A DNA stretch of 64,000 nucleotides from Linyphia triangularis (Eukaryota; Arthropoda; Arachnida; Araneae; Linyphiidae). The notes beneath the pieces are model-generated. The model made no database searches, had not been told where the DNA came from, and saw nothing but the letters and a program-made list of their open reading frames with translations. The stretch spans positions 57,833,242 through 57,897,241 of the forward strand of contig OZ021731.1 of assembly GCA_963978545.1 (NCBI GenBank). The letters are read 5' to 3'. The position numbers were made by a program, and so were the translations under genes. Position 1 is the first letter of the stretch; every line of letters starts with the position of its first letter. This document shows positions 1 to 12,125 of this stretch, in pieces.

Positions 1-640
1 ATAGTAACCCTATAACAGACCGCAAACAATAAGGCTTGGCAGTACATTTATGCGTCATTTAAACCAGTAAACATTTAGTCTTGACCACAACTGTGACAAC
101 TGGTACCAAGCTAATGGAAAAGTACCTAAAAAAGCAATCAAGTTGTCCAATTGATAGTTTAGTAACTCTTAATTCATCTAAGTTTTGCATAGCGAACTGG
201 TGTTAGCTATGGTTACTCATGGATTCCTTAAGGCTGATTTGCGTGTTGCCAGTTGGCGTGACAGTTGTAGGCACCAGTCATTAGATACCATCGATTAGTA
301 CAGAGTAAATGCTTCATGTCAGTCACTATAAAAACCAGTTGGCAGCTTCAGCAGATAAAACATTTACTATTCGCTGGCGCTACCATCTTCGGCTTCACCT
401 ACCATGCTGTCATATGACCACCGACTGGCAGTGTAATACTTTCTCAATAACTGAATTGTTTTAGTTTCTGGCACAGTTTAAACAGATAGCTGGCATTCAA
501 ATCTAAGTGTGACAGTGACCATGTTTATAACTTACCAGCTGGAATTCCAGCCAATGGCAATGTACAATTCAGCCTTAAGTGTCTATATGGGTGCTGATTT
601 CACCAGAGAATTACTGAATGGTTATGTATGACTGATTACA
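1..640. repeat. CTGG/CCAG-dense degenerate repetitive stretch
   Basis: No reading frame of note. About eleven short CTGG/CCAG-type words recur in both orientations (for example near 102, 197, 249, 272, 335, 373, 423, 468, 490, 533 and 546), often as CCAGTTGGC or CTGGCA. This could be an eroded repeat related to the family near 9.2 and 50.9 kb, which shares words such as GGCCAATACTGG. The unit is too diverged to define. Confidence 0.3.
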
Positions 641-3600
641 TAACTGTTGGAGTGTTTGAATACATTTCCTAAGTGACTGGATTACTATCCAAAATGTATT
701 TAATCTTTTCTATTTCTTATTTTTCACCATCGTGATACTACTTACAGACCAATAAGTTAAAATGGTCACCATTTAATAATTATAAATTAAGGTGAATGCG
801 GATATTTTATAATAATAATTTTACATAAAACGTTCAAGGTTCAATGATAAACAATAAATAAAAAGATATAAATCGAATATAAAATGAACTGAAGTTGAAC
901 CTTACACATCACTGAGGAAAAAACCTCAGTGACAATTCTAGCTGGACAAGTTGGTGGGATTCGGTTAGGCATACACGCTAGAACCAGTTATTGGCGAAAG
1001 TACTGTAGAGGGAGCAAATGATTGAGTCGGTCTCGATACTTTTAATTAAGGTAGTTAATCGAAAGAGGATGGAATTTCCGTAAACGAATTTACTTCCGGA
1101 CATTGCACTTCCGTTAATGCGTCTTTTATTTCCGAAGTTAGCTTTGAGTACTAAGGTTGTTGAATTAGTGAGGAAGTATTCTTATAAGTCTTAAAACTTT
1201 GCTTTTCTCGTGCTGTAAATAATATTTTGATTTTCGTGCATGGTTGCTTACACTTACACATACTTCTTAAAATCTTATCGAATGTTTCCTGAATTTATAT
1301 TGGCTTACCTATAGAAATTCAGGATATACCTAGATACCATATTATATACATAGGAGACTAAAGATATTCTTAAATAACTATTTAAATGATATTCTATAGA
1401 GAGTTCATATAATTTGTTTTAGACTTCTTTTGATAGACAAGTTTTGACAGAAGAGTATACTGAATTTTGATTGCATTAATCGTCTACAGAGTAGTCTATA
1501 GAATTTCTATTGAATTTCTTTTCTACAGTGGGGATTTTACAGCAGACTCTACATTTTTCTATTGGATTAATCTTTTATAGAGTTCTGTGGACATAGAATA
1601 TTAGGTATAGGTATATTTCATAGATAACACAATCCCTACAGTATTTAAGTAATGTAGCAACTTTACGTACATAATACTTTCATAATTTTCATGAAAACTA
1701 TCCACTTTGTGAAACTTTTAAGTTCACTTTTCCCTTTTAAGTTTTTAGTTCGAAGTTCATATGTCGTCATCCAATCACGTGACTTTTAGTAACGTCACAT
1801 TCACGTAGTCAATGACTGAAGGATAATTCTCAGACAAGGTTTGAGATGGGAAAATGGCGGGAGGTGATGGGGTTGAATGATCCCTTCAATAGCTTCAGAA
1901 ACTGTATATAAAAGGGGGAAGTTATTAGTTGAAAATGGAAAGAAGCAGAATAACAAAGTAATGGGAACTAAAAACACAGTATACAAAGTATTTTTTTTAT
2001 AAATGATTTTGAAAGTAAAAATCAAACATTGACAAAATATTCAAGCATTTCCGAAATAGTTTGGATTATTCTACGTACTTACGGTGATATTTTAACGTGA
2101 CGGGTTACATGCAATATTTTTAGAGTACATTTAATTTATATACAATATTTTAACAGTAAAAAAAAAAAAAAAAATACTTCACAATTATTTTTATATCAGT
2201 CAAAGCAATCTGTCTGTTTGGAATGAAGAAGCTGTATAGTTTGAGTGTATTTACTTAAAACAGACTGAAATCGTAGGAGAGTGATATAATAACAGGAAAT
2301 TAATTATTTTACGCAAGTTTCACATTTTAATTTCCACTTGTGATCATTACTGGAATACTTCTTGCCGAGTATGCAAGTATCTCATTCCTTTTTCTTTTGT
2401 ACCTAACTCACTCAATAGTAAGTCAGGCAGCTTCATCTATGCAAATTACATTTTAGAATGTCCCCAAGTTGACCATATTCGTTCTCCTATGCTAACCCCC
2501 CCTCCCCCATTCTTCTTTAAATTCGCACACGGCAGTTTTCTGACGTAAGCCGAGAGAAAGGAAAAAAGACAATACAGACTACATTTAAATATAATACTTG
2601 CATTAAGGTCTTCTGTTTTAAACGCATTCCATCTGCGTTAGCACTCGAAGAAATAAACGAGATTCGAATTTTGAACTTTTGATTACCTTTTTTTTTTTTT
2701 TTTAATTTTCCTCTAGAGACTGATATGATTAAAAATCACGAGAAGTGAAATTTCCAGAAAATGCTTCTTCTTAATTAGATAAAGATAGAGAACATTCCGT
2801 ATTAATTTTCAGCTTCGCGTATCTGATCGCCTTTGGATGTAACGTTTAATTGGAGATGTTCGTTATCTGTGCGGACGAGTAAAAATAATGAGATTCTTTT
2901 TTTTTCTTTCTTCCGAGAAAGTCAAGTTTTTCCTTAATTTAATTTACCTTTCGTTTCTGATTAAGGTGAACGCTCTACTTTTCGCCTTCGAGTTGAATTA
3001 GTCTAAATTCATGAAACTTTTATTAGTTAAAGGGCAGAGTCCATGACTTTTGAGAGGATCCAATTTCCCAGACTTTTAATTAGCAACTCGCTAGTTCGTT
3101 TTAGTATTCGCAGTCCAGTACTTTTTAAGCTCTGTACTCAGGGAACGTATTCAAACGAGTATATTCCAGCCCGTGTCTTATTAGTTAGTGTAAATATTTT
3201 AACGTGTGACTTTGATTATTTAAATTGACGTATTTGATAGAAATGAATATAAAGGGGAATTAGAAGGCTTTACGTTCATTTAGTTGTTGATCATCGTGTA
3301 CTAACTTAAATTGTGGTTTACGTTTTGTATGTTATTTTGGGTTTAAATCTTATGTTTTTTTTCTATATTTATAGAGGCTTTATAAATAAATATGTAAATA
3401 TTCATATTGTTGTGTAGAATACGTTATCGAAGGAAAACGAACGTACTACTAGCAAGTGATCTCAACTTAAGACTTTATTACCCTGAACTAAGCGGTCATC
3501 ATCTTAATTATATTTTAAGAATCGAATAGTACAAACAGAAAATTTTCTAATCAGAATAATAGAATTTGAGTATATATACTGGACGAACTTCCTAGATTCT

Positions 3601-3794
3601 TTCTAGAAAGTTCTAAAAGCAATATTAAAAATAAGAAATAAATAAAGGAAATAACGGGTTTCGATCTCGCAACTGATGCCTTACCAACCAAGCCACACTT
3701 TAGTAGGATAAGTTTTACTACACTATAAGAATGTAAATTTTATTGGAAAAGTTTTCGGTTAGATTTTTTCTATAATATGGTTATTATTTAATAA
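641..3794. other. No gene recognised; AT-rich unique-looking DNA
   Basis: Only short homopolymers (A tract near 2159-2174, T tract near 2690-2703), a C-rich patch near 2497-2510 and a TATA-like box at 1905 stand out. Open frames here are below 80 codons and unlike anything I know. I see no repeat shared with the rest of the window. Confidence 0.5.
1905..1918 (+). promoter_or_regulatory. Strong TATA-box match, function unproven
   Basis: TATATAAAAGGGGG is a near-ideal TATA box followed by a G run. No recognisable transcript, initiator or coding region follows. TATA matches are frequent by chance in DNA this AT-rich, so this is only a candidate. Confidence 0.2.
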
Positions 3795-3809
3795 CACTTT
3801 AACCTTAGA

Positions 3810-3984
3810 TTGGTTGTATTCAGATTATCTGGCGCCGTCAGCAACACGAGGGCTATAATGCGCCGAAACTTTCGTCATTAGACAAGCCAACATACATTTA
3901 CATACACCCATGCCTAAGCGGGACTCGAACCCGCAACCTCGCGGTCTAGAAGCCAGCACGCTAACCACTATACCGTTTGGTCGG
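3810..3984 (-). mobile_element. tRNA-derived SINE, family 1, copy 1
   Basis: Read on the minus strand, the element opens with a tRNA-like RNA polymerase III promoter. An A-box-like TATAGTGGTTAGCG is followed about 40 bases later by a B-box-like GGGTTCGAGTCCC. A body of about 100 bases follows, ending CTGAATACAACC. It is flanked by a perfect 15-bp duplication (CACTTTAACCTTAGA at 3795-3809 and 3985-3999), the mark of LINE-driven target-primed insertion. The perfect duplication makes this the youngest-looking of the four family-1 copies. The minus-strand head resembles Glu/Asp-type tRNAs, but I cannot fix the parent tRNA. It has no coding capacity. Confidence 0.93.
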
Positions 3985-4683
3985 CACTTTAACCTTAGAA
4001 AACGCAACCATAAAACAATTAATCATAACGAAGAAAAAATTTCAAAATTCGACAGGGACAAGGGAAAGAAAAAAAAAAAAAAAAAATTAGAAATACATTT
4101 ATATATTTCTTTTTCTTAGTCACTGAAATTCAAAAATTATCACCGAGATTTTGTAGGACGTCAATCTTTCGAACAAATTAGGTATTTGAATTAAGATGAT
4201 ATCGCTACTCAAATGAAAATAGACTTGGGACTGATCCAACAAATTCAGAAGATAAAAACAAACAAGATCGAAACAATTACCTGCGTATCGTAAACAACTA
4301 GGAACCCAAACTGCAAAATACCAACTGCATAAATTGAGACGCTGATGCCATACAGCTTATTTTCCGAATCTCAAAGTTTTAAAAATATCAGCTCCAGCAA
4401 GGTCCGATAGAAAACACTTCGCCGACCACCAAAACACAACGAACATCACAAACGTCTTCAAGATTCCGATGCCATTATTGGAAAGCTAATACAAGGCTTT
4501 TCGTCACTCAATGTCCTCCAAGATGATCAGTTACTTAGGAATTAAAGCTAGACGTAAGCTCAGCATTCTAGAGCAAGTCCAGGAATTAGTGACAAATGTT
4601 ATATACAAATTCATTATTGCTTTGGCTTTAAAAAATATGAAGGCAGCATTACTAAGAAAGTTGGATGTTTACCGGACAGTGCG

Positions 4684-4875
4684 CGATGCGGAAGGTCATT
4701 CTGGGCTCCCGATAGTCTTGCGGTATAGTATCGAGCTCATAACCGGAGGGTTGTGGGTTCGGGCCTCCGTCCGCCAAATATCAGTGTGTACCTAATGGGG
4801 GCTGGTGCACATTAAATCTGTCGTGGCCTCAATGTCCTCTCGTTGGTGTGGTGGGGTCGGAGAGAGGGGTTTACA
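4684..4875 (+). mobile_element. Second SINE type with tRNA-Met-like head
   Basis: The stretch CTCATAACCGGAGG followed by GGTTGTGGGTTCGGGCC resembles the anticodon and T arms of an elongator methionine tRNA, with CAT in the anticodon position. The 5' half does not fold cleanly. A tail of about 120 bases (around GTGGCCTCAATGTCCTCTCG) is unlike SINE family 1. It reads as a tRNA-derived SINE and not as a tRNA gene, because no acceptor stem closes. I could not define target duplications, so the ends are approximate. Confidence 0.6.
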
Positions 4876-4975
4876 CTAGAAGATTTCGATCTAGTATTCT
4901 TCTAGATGCTCAAAATTACGAGACGTATTTGGCTGTGTTAAGCACTTTATAAGTGGCAGAAATAGACAGTCAGTG

Positions 4976-5143
4976 GGCCGACCAAACGGTATAGTGGTTA
5001 ACGTGCTAGCTTCTAGACCGCGAGGTTGCGGGTTCGAGTCCCGTGTTAGGCATGGGTGTTTGTAAATGTATGTTGGCTTGTCTAATGACGAATGTTTTGG
5101 CGCATTATAGCCCTGACGGCGCCAGATAATCTGAATACAACCA
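4976..5143 (+). mobile_element. tRNA-derived SINE, family 1, copy 2
   Basis: Same family as the element at 3810-3984, in plus orientation, with A-box-like (TATAGTGGTTAACG) and B-box-like (GGGTTCGAGTCCC) blocks. It lacks about 11 bases of the body before GACGGCGCCAG that copies 1 and 4 carry. Target duplication AGACAGTCAGTG at 4964-4975 matches 5144-5155 at 11 of 12 positions. Confidence 0.92.
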
Positions 5144-5155
5144 AGACAGTCGGTG

Positions 5156-5921
5156 ATATCAAAACAAAACAAAACAAGGTCATTATATTAAGAATAGTTA
5201 CGCTAATATTAAAAAATAAATAAAATGTAGCATTATTTTTTACCTAACTTTACGAGTTTTTAATAACGAGTAATATACACTCGGTTCTAGGTCTTCAGAA
5301 ACCAAAGAGGCTCCAGAAACAATAAACGAATTTTTTATTGTAAAAATGTGTAGTAAGCGTTGATAATTTTTTTTTTAAATCAATGGTCGCTATTGTCTCA
5401 TAGGCATAGGAAACGGGCGGCAACATGCATAAAAAATAGAACTACTTAAGATATCGAGCATTGTGTTCCAACCTTCAATTTTCTATCTCTAGACCTCCCA
5501 AATCTTCGTATTTCAACTTTTAAAGAGCCATATCTAAGTTCTCCTAAGTCTCCTTCAAGTGTGATGAATGGCCCATAGAGAGAAAAACGTAAAAACCACC
5601 TTTGTTGGGTACAGCCAACTTTTATGTTTCTTTTGGATGAATCTATAAAATTACACTATTCTGAGGAGTCATATTGAAGCTTGGTTTGAGTTACTAAGAG
5701 TTCTAAATCCGTGTTACTGACAAAATCTTCCTTCATGGAAAAGAATGAAATGATGAAATTACGGAGTTTTTAGTTACATTGAAGAGTGTGTTAATGAAAA
5801 TACATGAAAATCCAATATTTAGCTTTTTATGAATAAATAGAAATCTCAATTTTTAATACTTTATATTAAATATCAAAACATTCAGTATCGTATTGCGAAA
5901 TTCAAGTCGATCCAAATGTTT
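5156..5921. other. No gene recognised between two SINEs
   Basis: AT-rich DNA without a reading frame or repeat that I can identify. Confidence 0.4.
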
Positions 5922-5933
5922 ACATGCTATAAG

Positions 5934-6116
5934 TTGGTTGGTTGTTTTCAGATTGTCTGGCACCGTCAGCTTCACGAGGGCTATAATGCGCTGAAACATT
6001 CGTCATTAGACAAGCCAGCATACATTTACAAACATCCATGCCTAATACGGGACTCGAACCCGCAACCACGTGGTCTAGAAGCTAGCTCGCTAACCAGTAT
6101 ACCGTTTGGTTGGCAC
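5934..6116 (-). mobile_element. tRNA-derived SINE, family 1, copy 3
   Basis: Minus-strand member of family 1, more diverged than the others (for example GTTTTCAG in place of GTATTCAG near its 3' end). Its 3' tail on the minus strand is a short (CCAA)n run, suggesting a partner LINE that primes on a tetranucleotide tail and not on poly(A). Target duplication at 5922-5933 and 6117-6128 (ACATGCTATAAG/ACATGCTATAGG) matches at 11 of 12 positions. Confidence 0.9.
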
Positions 6117-6299
6117 ACATGCTATAGGCATCTCGAGTACGTACGATAATTAATAATGAAATGGAATGGGTTTCATGGAATATACAATAGAATACAATCC
6201 AATGTACCAAAGCATTTTAATTCAGAGCAGTCCAGTACAGTGCGGGGCGATTCAGTTCAGTTTATTTAATGCAGTGCATATCAGTGAAAACATTACATC

Positions 6300-6920
6300 A
6301 TAATTCGAAACGATACAACAGATTTCATTACATTACTATACATTACAACAAAATAGAATACCATAGAATATAATTACCGAATTACAATACATTATAATAT
6401 AATACTTTACAATACATTATAATACAATGCATTACATGGCAACACAATATATTACATTACAATACAATATATTACATTACAATACAATATATTACATTAC
6501 AATAAGATATATTACATTAAAATACAATATATTGTAATACAATGCATTACAATATATTATAATACAATGCATTACAATATAACATAATATATTACATTAC
6601 AATACAATATATTACATTACCAATACAATATAATACAATACATACATTACATTACAATACAATATATTACAATACAATACAATACATACATTACATTACA
6701 ATATATTACATTGCAATACAATATATTACAATACAATATCAGTAAAATATTTATTATAGTATTATAATGTATTGTATTACAATAGAATACAATAATTACA
6801 ATTGGTACAATACATCACATTGCAATTTAATACAATATAATAAAATAAAATAATTACAATTGGTACAATACATTACATTGCAATTTAATGCAATACAATA
6901 CAATACAGTACAATACAATA
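6300..6920. repeat. ACAAT/ATTACA-type simple satellite
   Basis: About 600 bases of irregular ATTACAATACAATAT units. The array is almost free of G on this strand and degenerates at both ends, with blocks such as ACAATTGGTACAATACAT repeated near 6800 and 6860. No coding potential. Confidence 0.85.
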
Positions 6921-6959
6921 CCAGTAAAACATCCACATAAACACCATATATATATCTCA

Positions 6960-7440
6960 CTATATATCTATATATTTCTGGAAAAGGAAGCTACCACCTA
7001 AAGCGTCCTTGCGATAAAATTACCATTTCCACGAAAGCAACTTATTGATACATACATCTTATACGATGCCATTTTTCCGCGTCATTTGAATACGCCTTTC
7101 ACGGCGATCTGCTATCACTCCAGATACATTCACTCGGCGATATAAATACATATACCTCTCGGTTGTATATATATACTTTGTTGTTAATGAGTGGCGAGTT
7201 TGTGTGGAAAGGAAGACCTCACCGGAAAAGGAAAGGGTTTTCATATTCATGAAGTTATGAGTGTTACGGAAGCCCGATTATGGATGAGGGTTTCATCGAG
7301 TGTTATTATTTATTGTGATTCTAATTCTTTGGGGAGGGAAAATTGTTGTAGGGATAAAAGTGGTGTGATATGGATTATTGTACAGAAAGGGAAAGTGTGG
7401 TATGGTTTAGGTGTGAAATATTATATTTTTTGTGTAGTGA
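6960..7440. other. A+C to G+T strand-composition switch (centre about 7175)
   Basis: The line from 7021 has 17 C against 6 G. The line from 7321 has 20 G, 20 T and only 2 C. A TATA-like word (TATAAATAC) lies at 7141, next to the switch. The pattern matches the ladder at 38-54 kb and may mark a bidirectional promoter or other initiation site. No gene is visible on either side. Confidence 0.45.
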
Positions 7441-9159
7441 TTTGAATAAACGCATGGCTTGATGTATATTTTATTGTAATGTTTAGAATTACATCTTGTA
7501 TTTGGGCGACTTTTTAAAAGTAATTGTCGGTATTTTATTGTCTCATAGACAATGCAATATTTGTTAGCACACATAGGGGTTTGAATATTGCTAGAAACAC
7601 ATGAAAGTTGGATTGGATTTATAAAGAGTAATATATAGAAATGTAATATTATTTTAATGGTAAATAATGCATTTTAATTTGGAAACAAATTTAAATCTTG
7701 GCGTATTTTTGTTTCTTGTCCAATAGGTGGCGCGACTGAAATAGAGAGATAAACGAGGAACTAATTATGATATGTTGGTAAAATAATCCTCAATTTATTC
7801 ACCTCTTTAAATTTCGATAATTATGTTCGATTACTGTTGTTTGATTTGGAATCTTTTTTAAGTTTTGAAGCGACATGTTTCACAGTTAATACGGTAGGAA
7901 AATATTTTATTAGGCCTATTAGGCATGAAACACTAACGAAAACTCTTAAAGATAAAAATGCTTTTCGTTGTTATTAGTCGTATCTGTAACTTTTTAAGAT
8001 TGCCGACGGTTTACCTTTTTTTATTTGTTGTTGCAAATATTGGCTCAAATTGTACTTCGAGAACAATACATGTTATGCGTGAGGAAGTCACAGTAAATTC
8101 TTTTACACCGAAAAAAATAAAACATGTATTGTGAACGGAATATGAAATTTTGAATTTGTTTTGAAAGATGTGTAGGGAACTTAATCAATAAAAAATGGCG
8201 TTCCTGGACAAGATTTCTTTAGTTTGCAAAGTAGGTAAGCGACCGTGAATTTTCTAAGAATGTGCTAGTTTTATGTTTTTAGTTGTGGTGTAGACGCATG
8301 TTCTTTTTACTGATAAAGAAGTTTTGCCATTGTTATAGTTACACATTATTTTTGGTGTTCTCCACAGAAAAATATTTAAAAGTTACCAAGTTAGAAGCGT
8401 TATTGAATAGAAACTGGTTGACCTTTTGTGTCACATGGTCGCCTTTTATATTTGTTGTTCAGCATTATATAAACCATATTTATAATTTTTTTTTCTTTCA
8501 GATTACCAACTTCCATTAAGACAAAAGATACCGAAAAAAACTATTCTTGTAGCAATGCTCAAATTGTAGTTCCATTATTTAATATCAAATACTATTCTGT
8601 AGGTTGATTAGACCACTAATGCTCAAAATCATGGGCATACGTTTCCGAACTAAAAGCTTTTGTCGAACGTTTGTATTTTATTTGTGCCTCAGAATGTTTT
8701 CAGATCAACAAAGAACTTATTCTGCCTTTTGTCTCCTTTTAACATCGTCGAGGTCCTTCCCCCCCACCCCAGAGGAATAGAATTATGAATAATAATGAGA
8801 AGAATGTTTGTTGCCAGATTTCCTGTTCCATAATGGAATTTGAGATCGTCTTTCAGTGCCGGATGCGGTGGCATTTTGCGTTGCCATATGAAACTTAATC
8901 AATAAAAGTTGAATTTAGCTAAATTGTTTGACATTCAAAGGCTTCTTTCATACGCAGAGTTTTGTAATAAGAATGAATATTTCACTGGATATCTTATTCC
9001 GGAAGTAAATTCTTAAAGGGATTTCTAAGAATTCTTTCGGCATCAAAAGATTTTTGAGTTTGAGTTTAATTGAGTAGAAGATAATGGCGTTCAATACGGA
9101 GAGAATGTATCATTAGAGATAGTTTACTTCAAGTTAAGATATTACAGATCTTAATGGCA
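7441..9159. other. No gene recognised
   Basis: AT-rich, with short open frames only. The phrase AACTTAATCAATAAAA occurs at about 8170 and again at about 8891, possibly from an old repeat that I cannot delimit. Confidence 0.4.
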
Positions 9160-9465
9160 TCTCCAGTAACATAACAGGTTTGGCCAATACTGGCTGACGT
9201 TGTAAACCGGTAGTTGGATACCGCTACAGGGAAGTCTTGCTCATTGCTAAATAAAATACATTGGAAATGTTGATGCTCAGTTTAGGGTTGAAATATTTTA
9301 TTTATAAGAAAGTACGAAGGGCAAAAATATGTTTTGGACACGTTTTTTTTTAATATTGTATTATCTCAAGTTCCGATCAGAATTGGCCAATCTTCCAGAA
9401 TCCCTGTTTCCGACATTAGCCAATACTGACGCGTTATCTCTGATGTCTATCAGTTGAAAGTTTGC
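9160..9465. repeat. Dispersed repeat, copy 1 (related to 50.8-51.15 kb)
   Basis: The block around 9375-9450 (TTGGCCAATCTTCCAGAATC, then CCGACATTAGCCAATACTG and a TATCTCTGATG end) is clearly related to 51065-51140. An upstream TTGGCCAATACTGGCTGAC block at about 9180 also has a partial counterpart near 50.9 kb. Class unknown. Confidence 0.55.
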
Positions 9466-10138
9466 AAAAAATGGTCTAGGGCAAAATTAACTTTAAACTT
9501 TAGTCCACTTTTTCATAAAATTGAACTCTTGGTGTCACCTTTTCGCGCCAGAGGTTAACTTCGAATAAATAAAAAAAATTGCATTGTGATATTTGTACAA
9601 GCGAGGTATTGGTTGCTCAAATTCGATTTCATTGTTTATTTGATTACTTATTAAAAGTGAGTTATATGAATTGCGAGGAGTATATGGACAGTTCTTCCTT
9701 TTGGGAAGTTGATTCAGTGCCGGAACTAGGGGGGGGGGAGGCGGGGCAGTTGCCCCGGGCGCTAACCAGAGGGGCGCCAACAAAGCACTATTTGTTGTAT
9801 AAATTTTAATATTTGGACAAAAGGATAATTTTTCATTAATAAATTTTCATTTTTTCTTAAAATTCTGGATGATCTTTAAGATATCCAACAGAAGAAAAAA
9901 TCCACTAGAAAACAAAAAAAAATAATACATTTCTGTACAAAGAAAGTAATAATCTATCCTTTTACAAAAGAATGACATCGAATTCTCCCTACCCCCTGGT
10001 GAAGAATAGGTTTGTGCTACATGGCAGGCTGCCAGAAATGCTAATTTAAAATCGCATTGGTAATATAGTCGCAATGTAGTTAGATAAAATTTAGCGTTAC
10101 AACAATTTAATGCTGTTGAAATTTTCGTAAATTGAAGT

Positions 10139-10258
10139 ATGTCGAAGAAATTATCTGGGGCGCAGAATCGCAGAAAAGCAAAAGAAACTCAAGAATATCC
10201 AAACATTCTTCGCTACTTTTATCATCTTGGCTAGTTCACGAGACTGAAACCAATGAAG
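10139..10258 (+). pseudogene. Probable first exon of the hAT transposase
   Basis: From ATG at 10139 the frame reads MSKKLSGAQNRRKAKE. I recall this start (a KLSGAQNRK-type basic segment) from hAT transposases of the ZMYM1-like group. The frame then reaches a TAG, and the adjacent frame continues with a serine-rich KHSSLLLSSW stretch, so one frameshift is likely. A good splice donor (GAAG then GTAAGAA) lies at 10259. It sits about 420 bases inside the left end and points toward the C-terminal piece at 14.2 kb. The family call rests on a short motif and should be tested by protein search. Confidence 0.5.
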
Positions 10259-10633
10259 GTAAGAATTTTTTTTTAATTTGTAACCTAATAAACTTTGGAA
10301 GATGTGTATTAAGGACAAGGGTTACGTTTGGGATATATCTCTTGCCAAATATATTTATTGTTCTCTAGACGTCCGCAGGAATTTTTACAGGGGACTGCAA
10401 GATGTTGAATTGTTTAGAAATCGTTTACTTTTGTTTTTGAGGTTGATTATCGTTAACTTTAAAGGTTTTTTGCGATTCCTAATGAAAATTAATTAGCAAA
10501 AAGTTAATTAACAATTGAAATAATTAACGATTGAAACGTTTTCTCTAAGAGAATAATTTAGTATTTCTTCAGCTAAAAACAGATTTTTTTTTCATTTTTA
10601 CACATTTTGAATCGTGCTGAGTTTAAAAAAAAC

Positions 10634-10915
10634 TGGGGGTGTTGAACTTTGAACAACTTTCAATTCCCACTGTTTCCTTCATTTAATTTAGCAATTATTT
10701 TGTCTGTAAAAAATGACAGCTACCCCTTGCGCAAGCACGATTTTGACAAAAACCGTAACGCCAGGTGTAATGGCCAAAGTAGGTCAATCCGTTTGAAAGT
10801 AATGCTGACCACAGACAACACACGGACCCACAAACTTTTTTTTCTAGAACACTTTTTTGATTCAGAATGTTCTGAAACGTGAAGAAATGCAAAAAAATTA
10901 TGCTATAAAAAGTTG
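10634..10915 (+). mobile_element. Truncated copy A of interspersed family X
   Basis: Shares blocks with the copies at 17148, 32134 and 34231: a start like GTTGAACTTTGAACAACTTTCAATT, an ATTTTGACAAAAACCGTAA block, TGCTGACCACAGACAACACA and GTGAAGAAATGCAAAAA. The middle is deleted and the terminal hairpin is missing. It lies inside the 6.24-kb hAT. Confidence 0.7.
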
Positions 10916-11074
10916 AAAGATGAATGCCTGCAGCACAAGAATTCCTATTTATCGCAAAACACATCGATTTTTTAAAAATAAAAACGAAAAAAGTAAATTA
11001 CATCCTATCCAAATCTCAATTTAAATGCACTGACTAAATATGTGACTATATATTTTTAACAATATATTTTACTA

Positions 11075-11897
11075 TCTATATATTTAATAGGCAATACGTT
11101 TTTTGGGGTTAGTCCGTCCGCCTAAACTGCTCAACCAATTTCAATGATCAAGGTGTCATTTTAAAGGAAATAAGCTGTAGATTTGCCAAAACGTGACAAA
11201 ATAATTTACTATTCAAATTTTCCTTTAATAATTTTGAATAATTTTTCTTTATTAATTAGTTAAATTTCAATATTTTTCATCATTAAGCTACTACAAAGCC
11301 TCAATGATTTTGAATATATGAATGGCAACATCCTTACGTATGTAAACAACAAACCCGTTGCGAATTTTAAAGCTCTTTTTAAACTCTTCGTTTCAAAGTT
11401 GTTTTTTTTTCTGTTTTTCTGAAGCATTTTTGTATTAGAGTAATTATTAGTTTGAAGTATTTCTATCCAGAAAATGCCTCGCGTTGGACGTCGTTCCCTA
11501 AAGGGCCGACGTGAACGAAACAATTTTTCCGAGCGTAGTGAGGCGTTTGTATCCCAACCCAAGCGAGGCATTCAGAGGTTGGAGTGTAGCTCGTGTTGTT
11601 TTTTATCAGAATAAATAAAAGATATTGGGACTTCAATGTAAGGGCATAGCTAATGAAGTTTTAAGTCAGAATGTTGGCGGATAGTATATTTAACTTTCTA
11701 TTATGAAACTTGCAATTTGGATGTTTTCTCTATTAGGCCTTACATTAAATTTAGAAAAATTTGGTTACACTTTTTATGGCTGGCAAACCTATTCGAGCGC
11801 AACAAGATGTTTTAACCACAAATTCGAGCTCAATCCGAGCGCAACGAGGCGTTTGGGGGTTGGCGAGCGTTAGCGAGCAGGGGGCGAAGCCCCCTAG
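11075..11897 (+). mobile_element. Non-autonomous Helitron-like element
   Basis: The 3' end is diagnostic in form. A GC-rich hairpin (GGGGGC at 11880-11885, loop GAA, GCCCCC at 11889-11894) runs into a terminal CTAG (11894-11897), and T follows in the host. A plausible 5' end TCTATATATTTAA starts at 11075 after an A, giving the A/T target that Helitrons use without duplicating it. The same hairpin and a matching subterminal GCGAGCAGGGGGCG block occur at 25.9 kb. No Rep/helicase coding is visible, so any movement would need an autonomous partner. The 5' boundary is less certain than the 3' one. Confidence 0.72.
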
Positions 11898-11924
11898 TAT
11901 ATTTTTAAATCCCTTATATTAACT

Positions 11925-12125
11925 TCACTTTTGTTTGAGTGTGCGTTTGAGCTTGGCGTACAAATCTGCGGATGCTTAATTAACCCCCTTCCCATCATCC
12001 TATCGTCCTGAAAATTGGCCAATTAGCTTAATGCCCATGGCAATACATTGTATTAAATTTTTAGGGATGTAACTGTCACCAAAAGGTCGATTTTACCATC
12101 TAATGTCATCACAACTCTAGCAAAT
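11925..12125 (+). repeat. Single unit of the 145-bp internal-repeat family
   Basis: Starts with GTTTGAGTGTGCG and ACAAATCTGCGGATG, then a diverged unit (CATCATCCTATCGTCCTGAA, AATACATTGTATTAAATTTT, GTAACTGTCACCAAAAGG). These blocks match the heads and units of the arrays at 21.3 and 62.3 kb. It begins about 30 bases after the Helitron-like 3' end. Confidence 0.65.

Noticed and set aside
3655..3705. Possible tRNA gene on the minus strand (TGGCTTGGTTGGTAAGG with GAGATCGAAACCC)
   Set aside because: The A-to-B box spacing is too short and no acceptor stem closes; at most a tRNA-derived fragment.
4684..4770. Genuine tRNA-Met gene
   Set aside because: The T arm and anticodon arm resemble tRNA-Met, but the 5' half does not form acceptor and D stems and a SINE-like tail follows.
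3825..6149. Open frames containing RDSNPQPRGLEAS on several strands
   Set aside because: They are translations of the SINE family 1 B-box region in different copies, so they are not protein genes.
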